NCBI GenBank assembly: GCA_021802795.1
Contig: JAJZRH010000034.1
Coordinates: 1 to 6,184, forward strand
Origin: a bacterium
GTDB lineage: Bacteria > Patescibacteriota > Minisyncoccia > Phycocordibacterales > Phycocordibacteraceae
Direction of reading: 5' to 3'
DNA length: 6,184 nt
Part shown: positions 1 to 5,737 of the stretch, piece by piece
Position numbering within the stretch: position 1 is the first letter of the stretch
Layout of the letters: each line of letters starts with the position of its first letter
Made by a program: the position numbers and the translations under genes
Notes under the pieces: model-generated
Told to the model about the DNA's origin: nothing
Seen by the model: the letters and a program-made list of their open reading frames with translations, nothing else
Database searches by the model: none

Positions 1-98
1 GGGTCGTTCTCGGGCACGATCGGCGCGGAAGGAATGACCGCGTGCCCCCGCTTGGCGAAAAACTCCAGATACCGTTTGCGTACGTCCGCGACGTTCAT
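1..98 (-). CDS. alaS: Alanyl-tRNA synthetase, N-terminal fragment (runs off the window)
   Basis: Alanyl-tRNA synthetase charges tRNA-Ala with alanine in the cytoplasm. Only the first 32 codons plus two bases are present, because the gene leaves the window at position 1. The translation begins [19 protein letters not shown] and continues through [13 protein letters not shown]. This matches the very conserved class II AlaS N-terminus: a helix of the form 'R..fl.FF...GH', then 'v.sa.lvP.nDPtllf'. The start is the ATG at 98-96. It lies 20 bases after the stop of the M3 peptidase gene and has no Shine-Dalgarno sequence. An extended -10-like element lies 7 bases upstream instead, so the gene probably has its own promoter. 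Length, editing domain and C-terminal domain cannot be judged from this window. Confidence 0.88.
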   Translation of the reverse strand, partial: MNVADVRKRYLEFFAKRGHAVIPSAPIVPEND

Positions 99-105
99 TG
101 GAGAA

Positions 106-114
106 AAGATAGCA
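106..114 (-). promoter_or_regulatory. Extended -10 promoter element of alaS
   Basis: On the minus strand, 114-106 reads TGCTATCTT: a TG dinucleotide, one base, then the hexamer TATCTT (4 of 6 matches to TATAAT). Only 7 bases separate the hexamer from the alaS ATG at 98. Transcription starting the usual 6-8 bases after a -10 would therefore begin at or next to the start codon. No -35 of standard sequence is seen, which is common for extended -10 promoters. The gap holds no purine-rich ribosome binding site. This is a pattern match only. Confidence 0.5.
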
Positions 115-118
115 CAAT

Positions 119-2086
119 TTATGCGCCGATGGACTTCAGAAACGCTTTGTTATTGGGCTTGCGGCCGAGGAATCCGCGCACCAGATCCATCTCTTCCTCG
201 CTCGAGCCCTTTTCCAATATCCAGCGCCGATAGTCGCCGCCGGTCTTCGGGTTAAGCACCCCTTCCTTCGCAAAACGGCTGAACATATCCTCCGCATAGA
301 CCTTTGACCAGAGGTAGCCGTAATAACCGGCGTCGTATCCGTGCGCGATGTGGCCGAAGCCGGCGATCCAGAGCTGGCGTGCGGGCGGCGTGATGCCCAT
401 CAACTTCTTATCCAATTCGGCGTACAGGGCGACCGGATCGTTCGTTCCTTTTGTATGAATGGTGAGATCGAGCGAAGCGAGCACGAGCTGGCTGCGCACG
501 CTCCATGCCTCGCCGAAAAGGCGCGCATCGATCATGCGTTTGATGAGATCCTTCGGCAGCGGCCGGCCGGTCTTGTAGTGTTTGGAAAGGCGCGTGAGCA
601 TGCCGGCGTCCCATACCCAGTTCTCAAGCATTTGCGACGGCGCTTCCACAAAATCCATTGCGACATTGAAACCCGACTGCGCGCTGTAACGGGCTTTCGT
701 GAGCGTGAAGTGCATGATGTGGCCGAACTCGTGGAAGAAGGTCTCTACTTCCCCGTGGCTCATCAAGGACGGGTTCGCCGCGCTGGGCTTCGGAAAATTC
801 GTGACCATTGCGGCAAGCGGCGCTTGATACTTCTTCCCCTCTTGCCGCCCGAACGTAACTTCGAACGCCGCGGCATGCCCGTATTTCCCTTCGCGCGGGT
901 ACAGATCAAGTATGAACGTCGAGAGATAGCCGTCCCGCGCATCGTATACATCGTAGAGCTGGACGTCCGGATGCCAGAGCTTTACGTCGGTCCGCCGCTT
1001 AAAAACGACCCCGAGCAGTTTCTGGTACGCATCCAGCGTCGCCTGCTTCACGTGCTCGAACGGGAAATACTCTTTCACGATGTCCGAATCAATATCAAAT
1101 TTCTCTTTGCGTATCTGCTTGAAGAGGTAGCCGATATCGTGCGCGCCGAGCACCGCCTTGTTGTTGCCGGTGCGGCGGCGCTTGTCGGCCTTGAGCATCA
1201 TGAGGTCTTTTGCCGCCTGTTTCTTGGTGCGCCGCTCAAGATCATGTATAAAGCGCCAGATATTTGCCGCCGATTTCGCCATGCGGAGCTCGACTTGATA
1301 ATCCGCGTGCGTTTTGTAACCGAGAAGCTTTGCGTTCTCGGCGCGCACACGGAACATCTTCTTGAGAAGAGCGACATTCTTCGTCCCGCCCCTGCGAACG
1401 AATTTCTCCAGGAGTTCCCGGCGCCGCTCTTCGTCGTGCGCTCCGGCCAAAAACGGATACACGTCCGGATATGCGAGCGTCACTTTGTACTTCTCGCCGA
1501 CTTTCGCCAGATTCGCCCGATAGCTTTCCGGCAAGCCGTCCAGCTCCGCCTCAGTGACGAGGATATGGTCCAGGTGTTCGTTCAGGTTGCGATCAAAGGC
1601 GAGCGAGAGTTTGCCGAGCATCTTGATATTCGCCTTGAGCTTTGCGAGCTTTGCTTTGGGCAAGTCGAAACCCATGCGCGCATATCCTTTCATCAAATCC
1701 TCAAAAAGGAGTTTCTCCGGTCCTTTCAGTTTCTCCTTTTTCTTCGCGTACTCCTTCATCGCCGCGTACATCCGCGGGTCAAACTCAATTTCAACGAGCC
1801 GTTTCTGGAGAGACTCAAGCACGCCGGAGGCGGCGGCGCGCACTTTCGGGTCGGGACTGACCTCCTTCAAAAGGCTGATGCGGTTCAGTTCGTCCGACGC
1901 GCGGTCGCCGGAAGCTTCAAGCGCGTACACTGTGTTCTCAAAGGTGCGCTCGGCGGCCGGAATAGCCCGTATCGCGGCATAGGCCACCCTCTTCCGGCGG
2001 ACGATGTCGGCGGTGATGCGTTTGAAATCGGCCCCGCCCCATTTCACCCATTTGAAATCGGCTTTTTCGTATCGCGTGCGCTTCAT
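119..2086 (-). CDS. M3A family zinc oligopeptidase (thimet oligopeptidase-like)
   Basis: A cytosolic zinc metallopeptidase of family M3 that cleaves short peptides, most likely in peptide turnover. The 655-residue protein has no signal peptide, and thimet oligopeptidase, OpdA and Dcp are of similar size. The catalytic motif is HEFGH at 452-456, with His452 and His456 as zinc ligands and Glu453 as base. The third ligand is Glu481 in DFVEAPSQ. Downstream, His579, Tyr584, Tyr588 and Tyr591 lie in [17 protein letters not shown], the substrate-binding loop typical of M3A. The tail [10 protein letters not shown] is also typical. The N-terminal half is a charged helical region, as expected for the prolyl-endopeptidase-like fold. 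The start is the ATG at 2086, which overlaps the stop of the upstream HD gene by ATGA; longer in-frame starts lie inside that gene. The two genes are probably co-transcribed. The sequence between the zinc motif and the C-terminus resembles animal thimet oligopeptidase/neurolysin more than E. coli OpdA or Dcp, as far as I can recall those sequences. Confidence 0.93.
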   Translation of the reverse strand: MKRTRYEKADFKWVKWGGADFKRITADIVRRKRVAYAAIRAIPAAERTFENTVYALEASGDRASDELNRISLLKEVSPDPKVRAAASGVLESLQKRLVEIEFDPRMYAAMKEYAKKKEKLKGPEKLLFEDLMKGYARMGFDLPKAKLAKLKANIKMLGKLSLAFDRNLNEHLDHILVTEAELDGLPESYRANLAKVGEKYKVTLAYPDVYPFLAGAHDEERRRELLEKFVRRGGTKNVALLKKMFRVRAENAKLLGYKTHADYQVELRMAKSAANIWRFIHDLERRTKKQAAKDLMMLKADKRRRTGNNKAVLGAHDIGYLFKQIRKEKFDIDSDIVKEYFPFEHVKQATLDAYQKLLGVVFKRRTDVKLWHPDVQLYDVYDARDGYLSTFILDLYPREGKYGHAAAFEVTFGRQEGKKYQAPLAAMVTNFPKPSAANPSLMSHGEVETFFHEFGHIMHFTLTKARYSAQSGFNVAMDFVEAPSQMLENWVWDAGMLTRLSKHYKTGRPLPKDLIKRMIDARLFGEAWSVRSQLVLASLDLTIHTKGTNDPVALYAELDKKLMGITPPARQLWIAGFGHIAHGYDAGYYGYLWSKVYAEDMFSRFAKEGVLNPKTGGDYRRWILEKGSSEEEMDLVRGFLGRKPNNKAFLKSIGA

Positions 2087-2646
2087 GACCCCGAGAGCAT
2101 AGCACATTCCTTCGCGTGCGCCTCGGCGAGGCGTTTGGTGAGCGGATGGTCCGGCAGACGCATCTCTGCAATGCGGAGCGCTTCGCCGTGGTACCAGAGA
2201 TACTCCGCGGGCGGCTGGCTCCACCGCTTGAACAATGACTCGCCCTCGCGCTCATATGCTTCCAATTTGCTCTCAATGTTGTCTATCTTATCCGCGGCGG
2301 CGATGCGAACGGCGTCTTCATCCGCATGTTCAAGCCGCGCAAGATAGTCCTGCTTGCGCTCTTTCCAGGGGAGCTCTTTTGATTCGCTCACCGCTTCAAC
2401 CAATGCCGCCACGCGTTCGTTGAACGCAGAAACGAGCTCTTCGCGCGTGGTACCGGTGTCTTCAATCGTGTCATGAAGGAGCGCCGCGGTGACCACGTCG
2501 TCGTTTGCGCCGTCTTCGGCGACCAGAAGCGCGACCGAAAAGAGGTGCGTGACGTACGGCAGGGGCTCTGTCTCCGCGCGCATCTGTCCGTGGTGCTTGC
2601 GTGCCGCGAACTGTATAGCCTTCTTGATCTGCGGCGTATGATTCAT
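2083..2646 (-). CDS. Stand-alone HD-domain hydrolase, SpoT/MESH1-like (putative (p)ppGpp hydrolase)
   Basis: A 187-residue HD-superfamily metal-dependent phosphohydrolase resembling the hydrolase domain of RelA/SpoT and the single-domain MESH1 proteins, which remove the 3'-pyrophosphate from ppGpp. Metal-binding signatures appear in order: His34 in YVTHLFSVA, His58-Asp59 in ALLHDTIEDT, Glu62-Asp63 in the same motif, and Asp119 in AADKIDNI. The early segment ARKHHGQMRAETEPLPYVTH fits the family pattern 'A...H.gq.R....pY..H'. No synthetase, TGS or ACT domain is present, so it is a small hydrolase only. The ATG at 2646 lies 20 bases after the ung stop and is preceded by a -10-like TATACT. The gene overlaps the M3 peptidase gene by 4 bases. 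The HD fold and family are clear, but the true substrate is inferred: related HD proteins act on other nucleotides. Confidence 0.85.
   Translation of the reverse strand: MNHTPQIKKAIQFAARKHHGQMRAETEPLPYVTHLFSVALLVAEDGANDDVVTAALLHDTIEDTGTTREELVSAFNERVAALVEAVSESKELPWKERKQDYLARLEHADEDAVRIAAADKIDNIESKLEAYEREGESLFKRWSQPPAEYLWYHGEALRIAEMRLPDHPLTKRLAEAHAKECAMLSGS
2096..2104 (-). promoter_or_regulatory. Possible internal extended -10 element before the M3 peptidase gene
   Basis: Within the 3' end of the HD gene, minus strand 2104-2096 reads TGCTATGCT. This is a TG extension plus TATGCT, nearly the same as the element in front of alaS. The hexamer ends 9 bases before the ATG at 2086. It could give the peptidase gene a short-leader transcript of its own, in addition to coupling with the HD gene. 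It is weaker than the other sites because it sits in coding sequence and its spacing is longer. Confidence 0.3.
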
Positions 2647-2652
2647 CTGTCC

Positions 2653-2658
2653 AGTATA
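2653..2658 (-). promoter_or_regulatory. -10 promoter element of the HD hydrolase-peptidase unit
   Basis: The 20 bases between the ung stop (2667-2669) and the HD-gene ATG (2646) contain TATACT on the minus strand at 2658-2653. It matches TATAAT in 5 of 6 positions and ends 6 bases before the ATG, so the transcript would be leaderless or nearly so. A GGA triplet at 2652-2650 is too short and too close to the start codon to be a convincing Shine-Dalgarno sequence. The gap has no room for a terminator hairpin, so transcription from the upstream operon may also read through. Confidence 0.5.
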
Positions 2659-2666
2659 CGTACAAA

Positions 2667-3335
2667 TTAGAGCCAGTCTATCGGTGTTTCGTCGTGCGTA
2701 GTCAGGTACTCGTTTGCACGACTGAAATGCTTACAGCCGAAGAATCCGGAGGCGGCGGAGAACGGCGAGGGGTGCGGGGCTTCCAGTACCAAATGTTTCG
2801 TGCGGTCGATGTGCGCGCCCTTCGCTTTTGCATAATTGCCCCAGAGCATAAACACGAGACCCGCGCGCTCTTCAGAGAGCGCGCGGATGACGGCATCGGT
2901 GAACTGCTCCCACCCTTTCTCCTGATGCGAGCCGGCCGAGTGCGCGCGGACGGTCAGTGTCGCGTTCAAGAGAAGTACGCCTTGCTTCGCCCAACGCGCG
3001 AGGTCGCCGTCGGTGTGCACAAGCGGCTTGCCGAGATCGCTTTGGATTTCTTTAAAAATATTCTGGAGCGATGGCGGGACGCGCACGCCCTCACCGACCG
3101 CAAAGCAAAGCCCGTTCGCCTGTCCCTCGCCGTGGTATGGGTCCTGCCCCAGAATGACCACTTTCACCTTTTCAAACGGACAGAGGTCAAAAGCGCGGAA
3201 GATGTTCTTGGGGTGCGGGTACACCTTTCCGTCCTCGTATTCTTTTTTTACGAACGCGGTGAGCTCGGCGAAATAGTCCTTCTCAAATTCGCCTTTCAGG
3301 TGCTCCGCCCACGACGGCTCGATCTTGACGTTCAT
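2667..3335 (-). CDS. ung: Uracil-DNA glycosylase, family 1
   Basis: Removes uracil from DNA, leaving an abasic site and starting base-excision repair in the cytoplasm. At 222 residues it is close to the usual family 1 length (E. coli Ung is 229). All signature motifs are present. The water-activating loop GQDPYHG is at 63-69 with catalytic Asp65. Phe78 (LCFAV) stacks on uracil and Asn124 (LLLNATLTVRAH) reads the base. The DNA-intercalation loop HPSPFSAASGFFG begins at His188. The protein ends in ETPIDWL, as family 1 enzymes do. The start is the ATG at 3335, which overlaps the stop of the alkyltransferase gene by ATGA and is preceded by the purine-rich GAAGGAAGG. The longer open frame to 3431 runs through the upstream gene and is not used. 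Pairing with an alkyltransferase gene links two single-base DNA repair activities in one unit. Confidence 0.97.
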   Translation of the reverse strand: MNVKIEPSWAEHLKGEFEKDYFAELTAFVKKEYEDGKVYPHPKNIFRAFDLCPFEKVKVVILGQDPYHGEGQANGLCFAVGEGVRVPPSLQNIFKEIQSDLGKPLVHTDGDLARWAKQGVLLLNATLTVRAHSAGSHQEKGWEQFTDAVIRALSEERAGLVFMLWGNYAKAKGAHIDRTKHLVLEAPHPSPFSAASGFFGCKHFSRANEYLTTHDETPIDWL

Positions 3336-3598
3336 AGCGCGCCTTCCTTCTCCAATAAGCGCTTCTTCGCCCGTTCGCCGCCACGGTTGTACTCGCCCAC
3401 GCGTCCATCGGCGCGCACGACGCGGTGACACGGCACGCTTGGGTCGTAATTATTTTTCATCACCGTGCCCACAGCGCGCGCCGCGCCAGGGTATCCGATA
3501 GCGCGCGCCACTTCTCCGTAGGAGCGCGTCTCCCCTTTCGGTATTTGTCGCACGGCATCCCGCACGCGATCGGCGAACGAGCTTCTTTTCATACGCAC
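3332..3598 (-). CDS. MGMT-family O6-alkylguanine-DNA alkyltransferase, C-terminal domain only
   Basis: Transfers alkyl groups from O6-alkylguanine in DNA to its own cysteine, a one-use repair reaction. The 88-residue product is only the helix-turn-helix/active-site domain; classical Ada-C/Ogt/MGMT enzymes are roughly 160-200 residues and carry an extra N-terminal domain. The acceptor motif PCHRVV is intact with Cys57, so this is not a tryptophan-type ATL protein. Tyr27 (SYGEVA) and Arg41 (AARAVG, the arginine finger that helps flip the base) are in their expected places. VGEYNRGG and KKRLLEKEG complete the domain. The start is probably the GTG at 3598, 7 bases after AAGGA; an in-frame ATG at 3592 would remove two residues but lies 13 bases from that site. 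The gene follows the RecB-like nuclease by 3 bases and overlaps ung by 4. Repair activity without the N-terminal domain is inferred. Confidence 0.9.
   Translation of the reverse strand: MRMKRSSFADRVRDAVRQIPKGETRSYGEVARAIGYPGAARAVGTVMKNNYDPSVPCHRVVRADGRVGEYNRGGERAKKRLLEKEGAL
3342..3350 (-). promoter_or_regulatory. Shine-Dalgarno sequence of ung
   Basis: Minus strand 3350-3342 reads GAAGGAAGG and ends 6 bases before the ung ATG at 3335. It lies inside the last codons of the alkyltransferase gene. It is one of only two clear purine-rich ribosome binding sites in the window and supports the short 222-residue start for Ung. Confidence 0.65.
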
Positions 3599-3601
3599 AT
3601 C

Positions 3602-4399
3602 TTATTCCTTTTTCTTATTTTTGGTATGAAGCTCCAGGAGTATCTTGCCGGCCGCCTCGCGATAGGAGCAGTATTCGCAGGGTCCGCCGCCAAATGACGT
3701 TCCCGTCGCCGGTATCTCGTCGCTCATAAGCATCTTCTTCAGGTCATACACCGCCGGTTCCACCCACGCGTCGCTGCCGGTATACGGAATGAGCTCCACG
3801 TCGAATTCAAGCTTGCCGTCGAATGCCTTCGCGTCCGACTTTCCGTTCACGTACACGAAATAGACGGTCGGCGAAACGGCGAAGCCGTTCTTGCGGAAGA
3901 GCCATTGGTAAATCTCCAGCTGGCGTTTGTACGAGTCATACAGATCATCTTCCGTGCTCGGTCCGATTTTTTTGCTTGTCGCCTTGTAGTCCACGATGAT
4001 GAGCTCGCCCGCAGGATTCACCCACACATCGTCAATGCCGCCGCGGATAAGCAGATTCGTCGGCTCATGGAGATAACTGATGCCGCGGCGGAGCGCATCG
4101 CGCCACTCCTCCAGGCGCTCGTCTGCAAGCGGCACCGCGTCCAGGCCGTATTTTTCTACCAAAGGGTGCTTCGTACCGTTCGCGCGATGGATATCAAACT
4201 CGCGCTTCAGGAGCTCGTCCACCGCGTTGTTGAGCGTGAACGACGGCATGGACGGACGCTTCACGCCGAGCCGCATATCCAGGTACGCGCATCGCGGGCA
4301 TTCGGAAAAAAGGTCGAGCTTGGAACGGCTCACTTTGTACGGTTCCGGCGAAGATGGATCGAATGGTCCGTATCCGCTCCGTGTCTTGCGCACCGCCAT
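3602..4399 (-). CDS. PD-(D/E)XK nuclease, RecB/Cas4-like, stand-alone, four cysteines
   Basis: A 265-residue predicted DNA nuclease of the RecB-like PD-(D/E)XK superfamily (PDDEXK_1 type). The core is visible: GGIDDVW at 120-126 supplies an acidic metal ligand (Asp123/124), IIVDYKATS at 134-142 supplies Asp137 and Lys139, and QLEIY at 160-164 is the QxxxY motif shared by RecB, AddB and Cas4. Cys34 and Cys37 (SECPRC) near the N-terminus pair with Cys241 and Cys244 (PCEYCSYRE) near the C-terminus. This arrangement resembles the Fe-S cluster sites of Cas4 and AddB, although those usually have one N-terminal and three C-terminal cysteines. No helicase, cas gene or RecBCD/AddAB partner is in the window. 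The start is the ATG at 4399, one base after the stop of the DUF7282-like gene, with no Shine-Dalgarno sequence. The C-terminus is lysine-rich (HTKNKKKE). Its substrate and its role in repair or defence are unknown. Confidence 0.85.
   Translation of the reverse strand: MAVRKTRSGYGPFDPSSPEPYKVSRSKLDLFSECPRCAYLDMRLGVKRPSMPSFTLNNAVDELLKREFDIHRANGTKHPLVEKYGLDAVPLADERLEEWRDALRRGISYLHEPTNLLIRGGIDDVWVNPAGELIIVDYKATSKKIGPSTEDDLYDSYKRQLEIYQWLFRKNGFAVSPTVYFVYVNGKSDAKAFDGKLEFDVELIPYTGSDAWVEPAVYDLKKMLMSDEIPATGTSFGGGPCEYCSYREAAGKILLELHTKNKKKE
3606..3610 (-). promoter_or_regulatory. Shine-Dalgarno sequence of the alkyltransferase gene
   Basis: AAGGA on the minus strand at 3610-3606, within the last codons of the upstream nuclease gene. 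It is 7 bases from the GTG at 3598, 13 from the ATG at 3592, and 5 from an out-of-frame ATG at 3600 that would give only a three-residue peptide. The spacing favours GTG as the real start. Confidence 0.5.
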
Positions 4400-4400
4400 A

Positions 4401-4877
4401 TTATTCGGTCGTCGTGAAGTACGCGACGACGCGCGCGCCGGTATCAAAGTCGACGTAGACGCTGTTCACCGAAGGATCAAAAGCGCCGTTGTTGTCATCG
4501 CGATAGAGCTGGACCGCGTAGGAGCGGCCGGGTTCGGTCGCCCGCAAAAGCGGGACGGAGAGATTGGTCCTGGGGCCTCCCGCGCGCGCCGCGCCGAGCA
4601 CATTCCCCAGGTCGCCGTCCGTTACCTCGCGCACCGCTATCCACACGCCCGGCGGCGGTACCGTAACCGACTCGACCATGACCGCATCGCCTGCGGGCTG
4701 ATCGTTCACGGCGACCGCGCCGCTTTTCTGCGGAACGGTCCCGGTCCCCGAAGCAGCGTGGGGAGAGGATAGCGAGAATACAAAAGACGAGTCCCGGCCC
4801 AGGAACCAGGCTCCGGCCAAAAGGACGCCGAACATGATGCCGACGATGAATGAATTGACCGAAAACGCCTTTGTCAT
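4401..4877 (-). CDS. Membrane-anchored DUF7282-like extracytoplasmic protein
   Basis: A 158-residue protein with one N-terminal hydrophobic segment (about residues 8-26), a serine/glycine/proline-rich linker to about 65, and a compact domain at about 66-154. The domain pattern (VESVTVPPPGVWIAVRE, then GNVLGAARAGG, NLSVPL, YAVQLYRDDNNGAFDP and a final YVDF...VVAYF strand) matches what I know of DUF7282, a beta-rich domain of surface proteins in haloarchaea and CPR bacteria. The acidic stretch DDNNGAFD at 127-134 looks like a calcium-binding loop, which is inference. The hydrophobic segment is probably an uncleaved anchor or signal, placing the domain outside the cell. The ATG at 4877 overlaps the stop of the ATP-cone nuclease gene by ATGA, and a weak -10-like TACTGT lies 6 bases upstream. 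The function is unknown, and why it is coupled to nuclease genes is unclear. Confidence 0.72.
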   Translation of the reverse strand: MTKAFSVNSFIVGIMFGVLLAGAWFLGRDSSFVFSLSSPHAASGTGTVPQKSGAVAVNDQPAGDAVMVESVTVPPPGVWIAVREVTDGDLGNVLGAARAGGPRTNLSVPLLRATEPGRSYAVQLYRDDNNGAFDPSVNSVYVDFDTGARVVAYFTTTE

Positions 4878-5737
4878 ACGGAAACAGTAGCATAAGCCGG
4901 AAGGGTGAGAAGACCTTCGGCTTCCGCGAGCAATTCACCCACTCGGTCGCTCGGCAGATGCAGAATATCAAGCCGCCGCCGCTCCCGAATGACCTCGTCG
5001 ACCGCGATGGTGTCGTGCTCAATGAGGAGGCGCTTCTCGGCGCGCGAAAGCCCGGTAAGGGCGGTGATGGGATACACCTTCATGCGGTGCATGCGCGCCG
5101 CCAGACTGTCATCTGCGGGATAGCCCCAACCAAGGAGCTCGACGCCCGCGCATTCGGCATAGGCAATGGCTTCCGAGGTGAACTTCGTGTTGGTGACGAG
5201 AAGGCCGCGGTCGATGGGGCACGCGCGCACCGCCGGATCGCAATTGAATATGTCATCGAAACGGCTCTTCACGTAAAGCGCGACTTTCAGATCGGTCTTG
5301 TAGCCCGGATCATTATGATATTTCAGCTCGGCGGCGATGAACGTGTTCTGTTCCGGGTGCGACGCGTAGAAATCAACTTCGTGCGTGACGCACTTCCCTT
5401 TTATGAGTTTGCGCGTCTCCACCTCCCACCCTTCCGCGCGCAAAAGGTGCGATATGAAATCTTCGAACGGATGCCCGGTGGGACCGAGTTCAAGCAGGGC
5501 GCGCCGAAGCGCGTACCGGGCGGCGACGGGGCGCGCTTCGCGGCGCAAAAGCGCAAAAGCGCGGGTATAAATTTCTCTGGAGGAGGTGCCGGGAGCGATG
5601 GAACTCGTGATGGTCTCCGCGATGTGTTCGGCGGCATGCGCGCCCGCTCCGGCGCGCTTGAGCGATATCACCAGACGCGCGGGATCGAAGACCTCGGTGG
5701 TCCCGTCGGCCTTGGTGATGATCGGCAGGGTCGTCAT
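4874..5737 (-). CDS. ATP-cone domain fused to an Mrr-type PD-(D/E)XK nuclease
   Basis: A 287-residue predicted cytoplasmic DNA nuclease with a nucleotide-sensing domain. Residues about 5-83 form an ATP-cone (ITKADGTTEVFDPARLVISL, then an 'ia..i......sreIy..af.llr' pattern), the allosteric ATP/dATP-binding module of ribonucleotide reductase and NrdR. Residues about 88-205 form an Mrr-like endonuclease fold: Glu92 in GHPFEDFISHLLRAEGW, Asp122 in HEVDF, Glu137 and Lys139 in AAELKYH, then LLVTNTKFTSEAIAYAE and GVELLGWG, typical of Mrr-type restriction endonucleases. A roughly 80-residue C-terminal helical region starting VYPITALTGL is unassigned. The ATG at 5737 overlaps the stop of the preceding gene by ATGA; the longer frame to 5941 lies inside that gene and lacks conserved features. 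The gene has no Shine-Dalgarno sequence and probably depends on coupling. No methyltransferase or specificity gene accompanies it, so calling it a restriction enzyme would overreach. Confidence 0.85.
   Translation of the reverse strand: MTTLPIITKADGTTEVFDPARLVISLKRAGAGAHAAEHIAETITSSIAPGTSSREIYTRAFALLRREARPVAARYALRRALLELGPTGHPFEDFISHLLRAEGWEVETRKLIKGKCVTHEVDFYASHPEQNTFIAAELKYHNDPGYKTDLKVALYVKSRFDDIFNCDPAVRACPIDRGLLVTNTKFTSEAIAYAECAGVELLGWGYPADDSLAARMHRMKVYPITALTGLSRAEKRLLIEHDTIAVDEVIRERRRLDILHLPSDRVGELLAEAEGLLTLPAYATVSV
4884..4892 (-). promoter_or_regulatory. Weak extended -10-like element before the DUF7282-like gene
   Basis: Minus strand 4892-4884 reads TGCTACTGT: a TG extension followed by TACTGT (3 of 6 matches to TATAAT, but with the important first T, second A and last T). 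It ends 6 bases before the ATG at 4877, the same spacing as the other -10-like sites here. It lies in the last codons of the nuclease gene and could be chance. Confidence 0.2.

Noticed and set aside
341..2347. A 668-codon open frame on the plus strand, opposite the M3 peptidase gene
   Set aside because: Its translation shows no recognisable domain, while the opposite strand encodes a full M3A peptidase with all catalytic residues. Long antisense frames are expected opposite GC-rich genes.
3332..3598. Alkyltransferase-like (ATL) protein or a truncated pseudogene
   Set aside because: ATL proteins have tryptophan in place of the acceptor cysteine, and here PCHRVV is intact. The frame is clean, with a binding site and a coupled downstream gene, so it is not decayed.
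3602..4399. Cas4 of a CRISPR-Cas system
   Set aside because: There are no repeats, cas1, cas2 or other cas genes in the window, and the cysteine spacing is not typical of Cas4. RecB/Cas4-like nuclease is the safer call.
5543..5562. Tandem 8-base repeat (gcgcaaaa twice, then gcgc), a possible phase-variation tract in the ATP-cone nuclease
   Set aside because: There are only two and a half copies, and it encodes ordinary residues (AFALLRR) of the conserved ATP-cone helix. That is too short to suggest slippage-based switching.
4874..5737. A classical restriction-modification system
   Set aside because: No methyltransferase or specificity subunit is encoded in the window. The Mrr-like fold alone does not show restriction activity.
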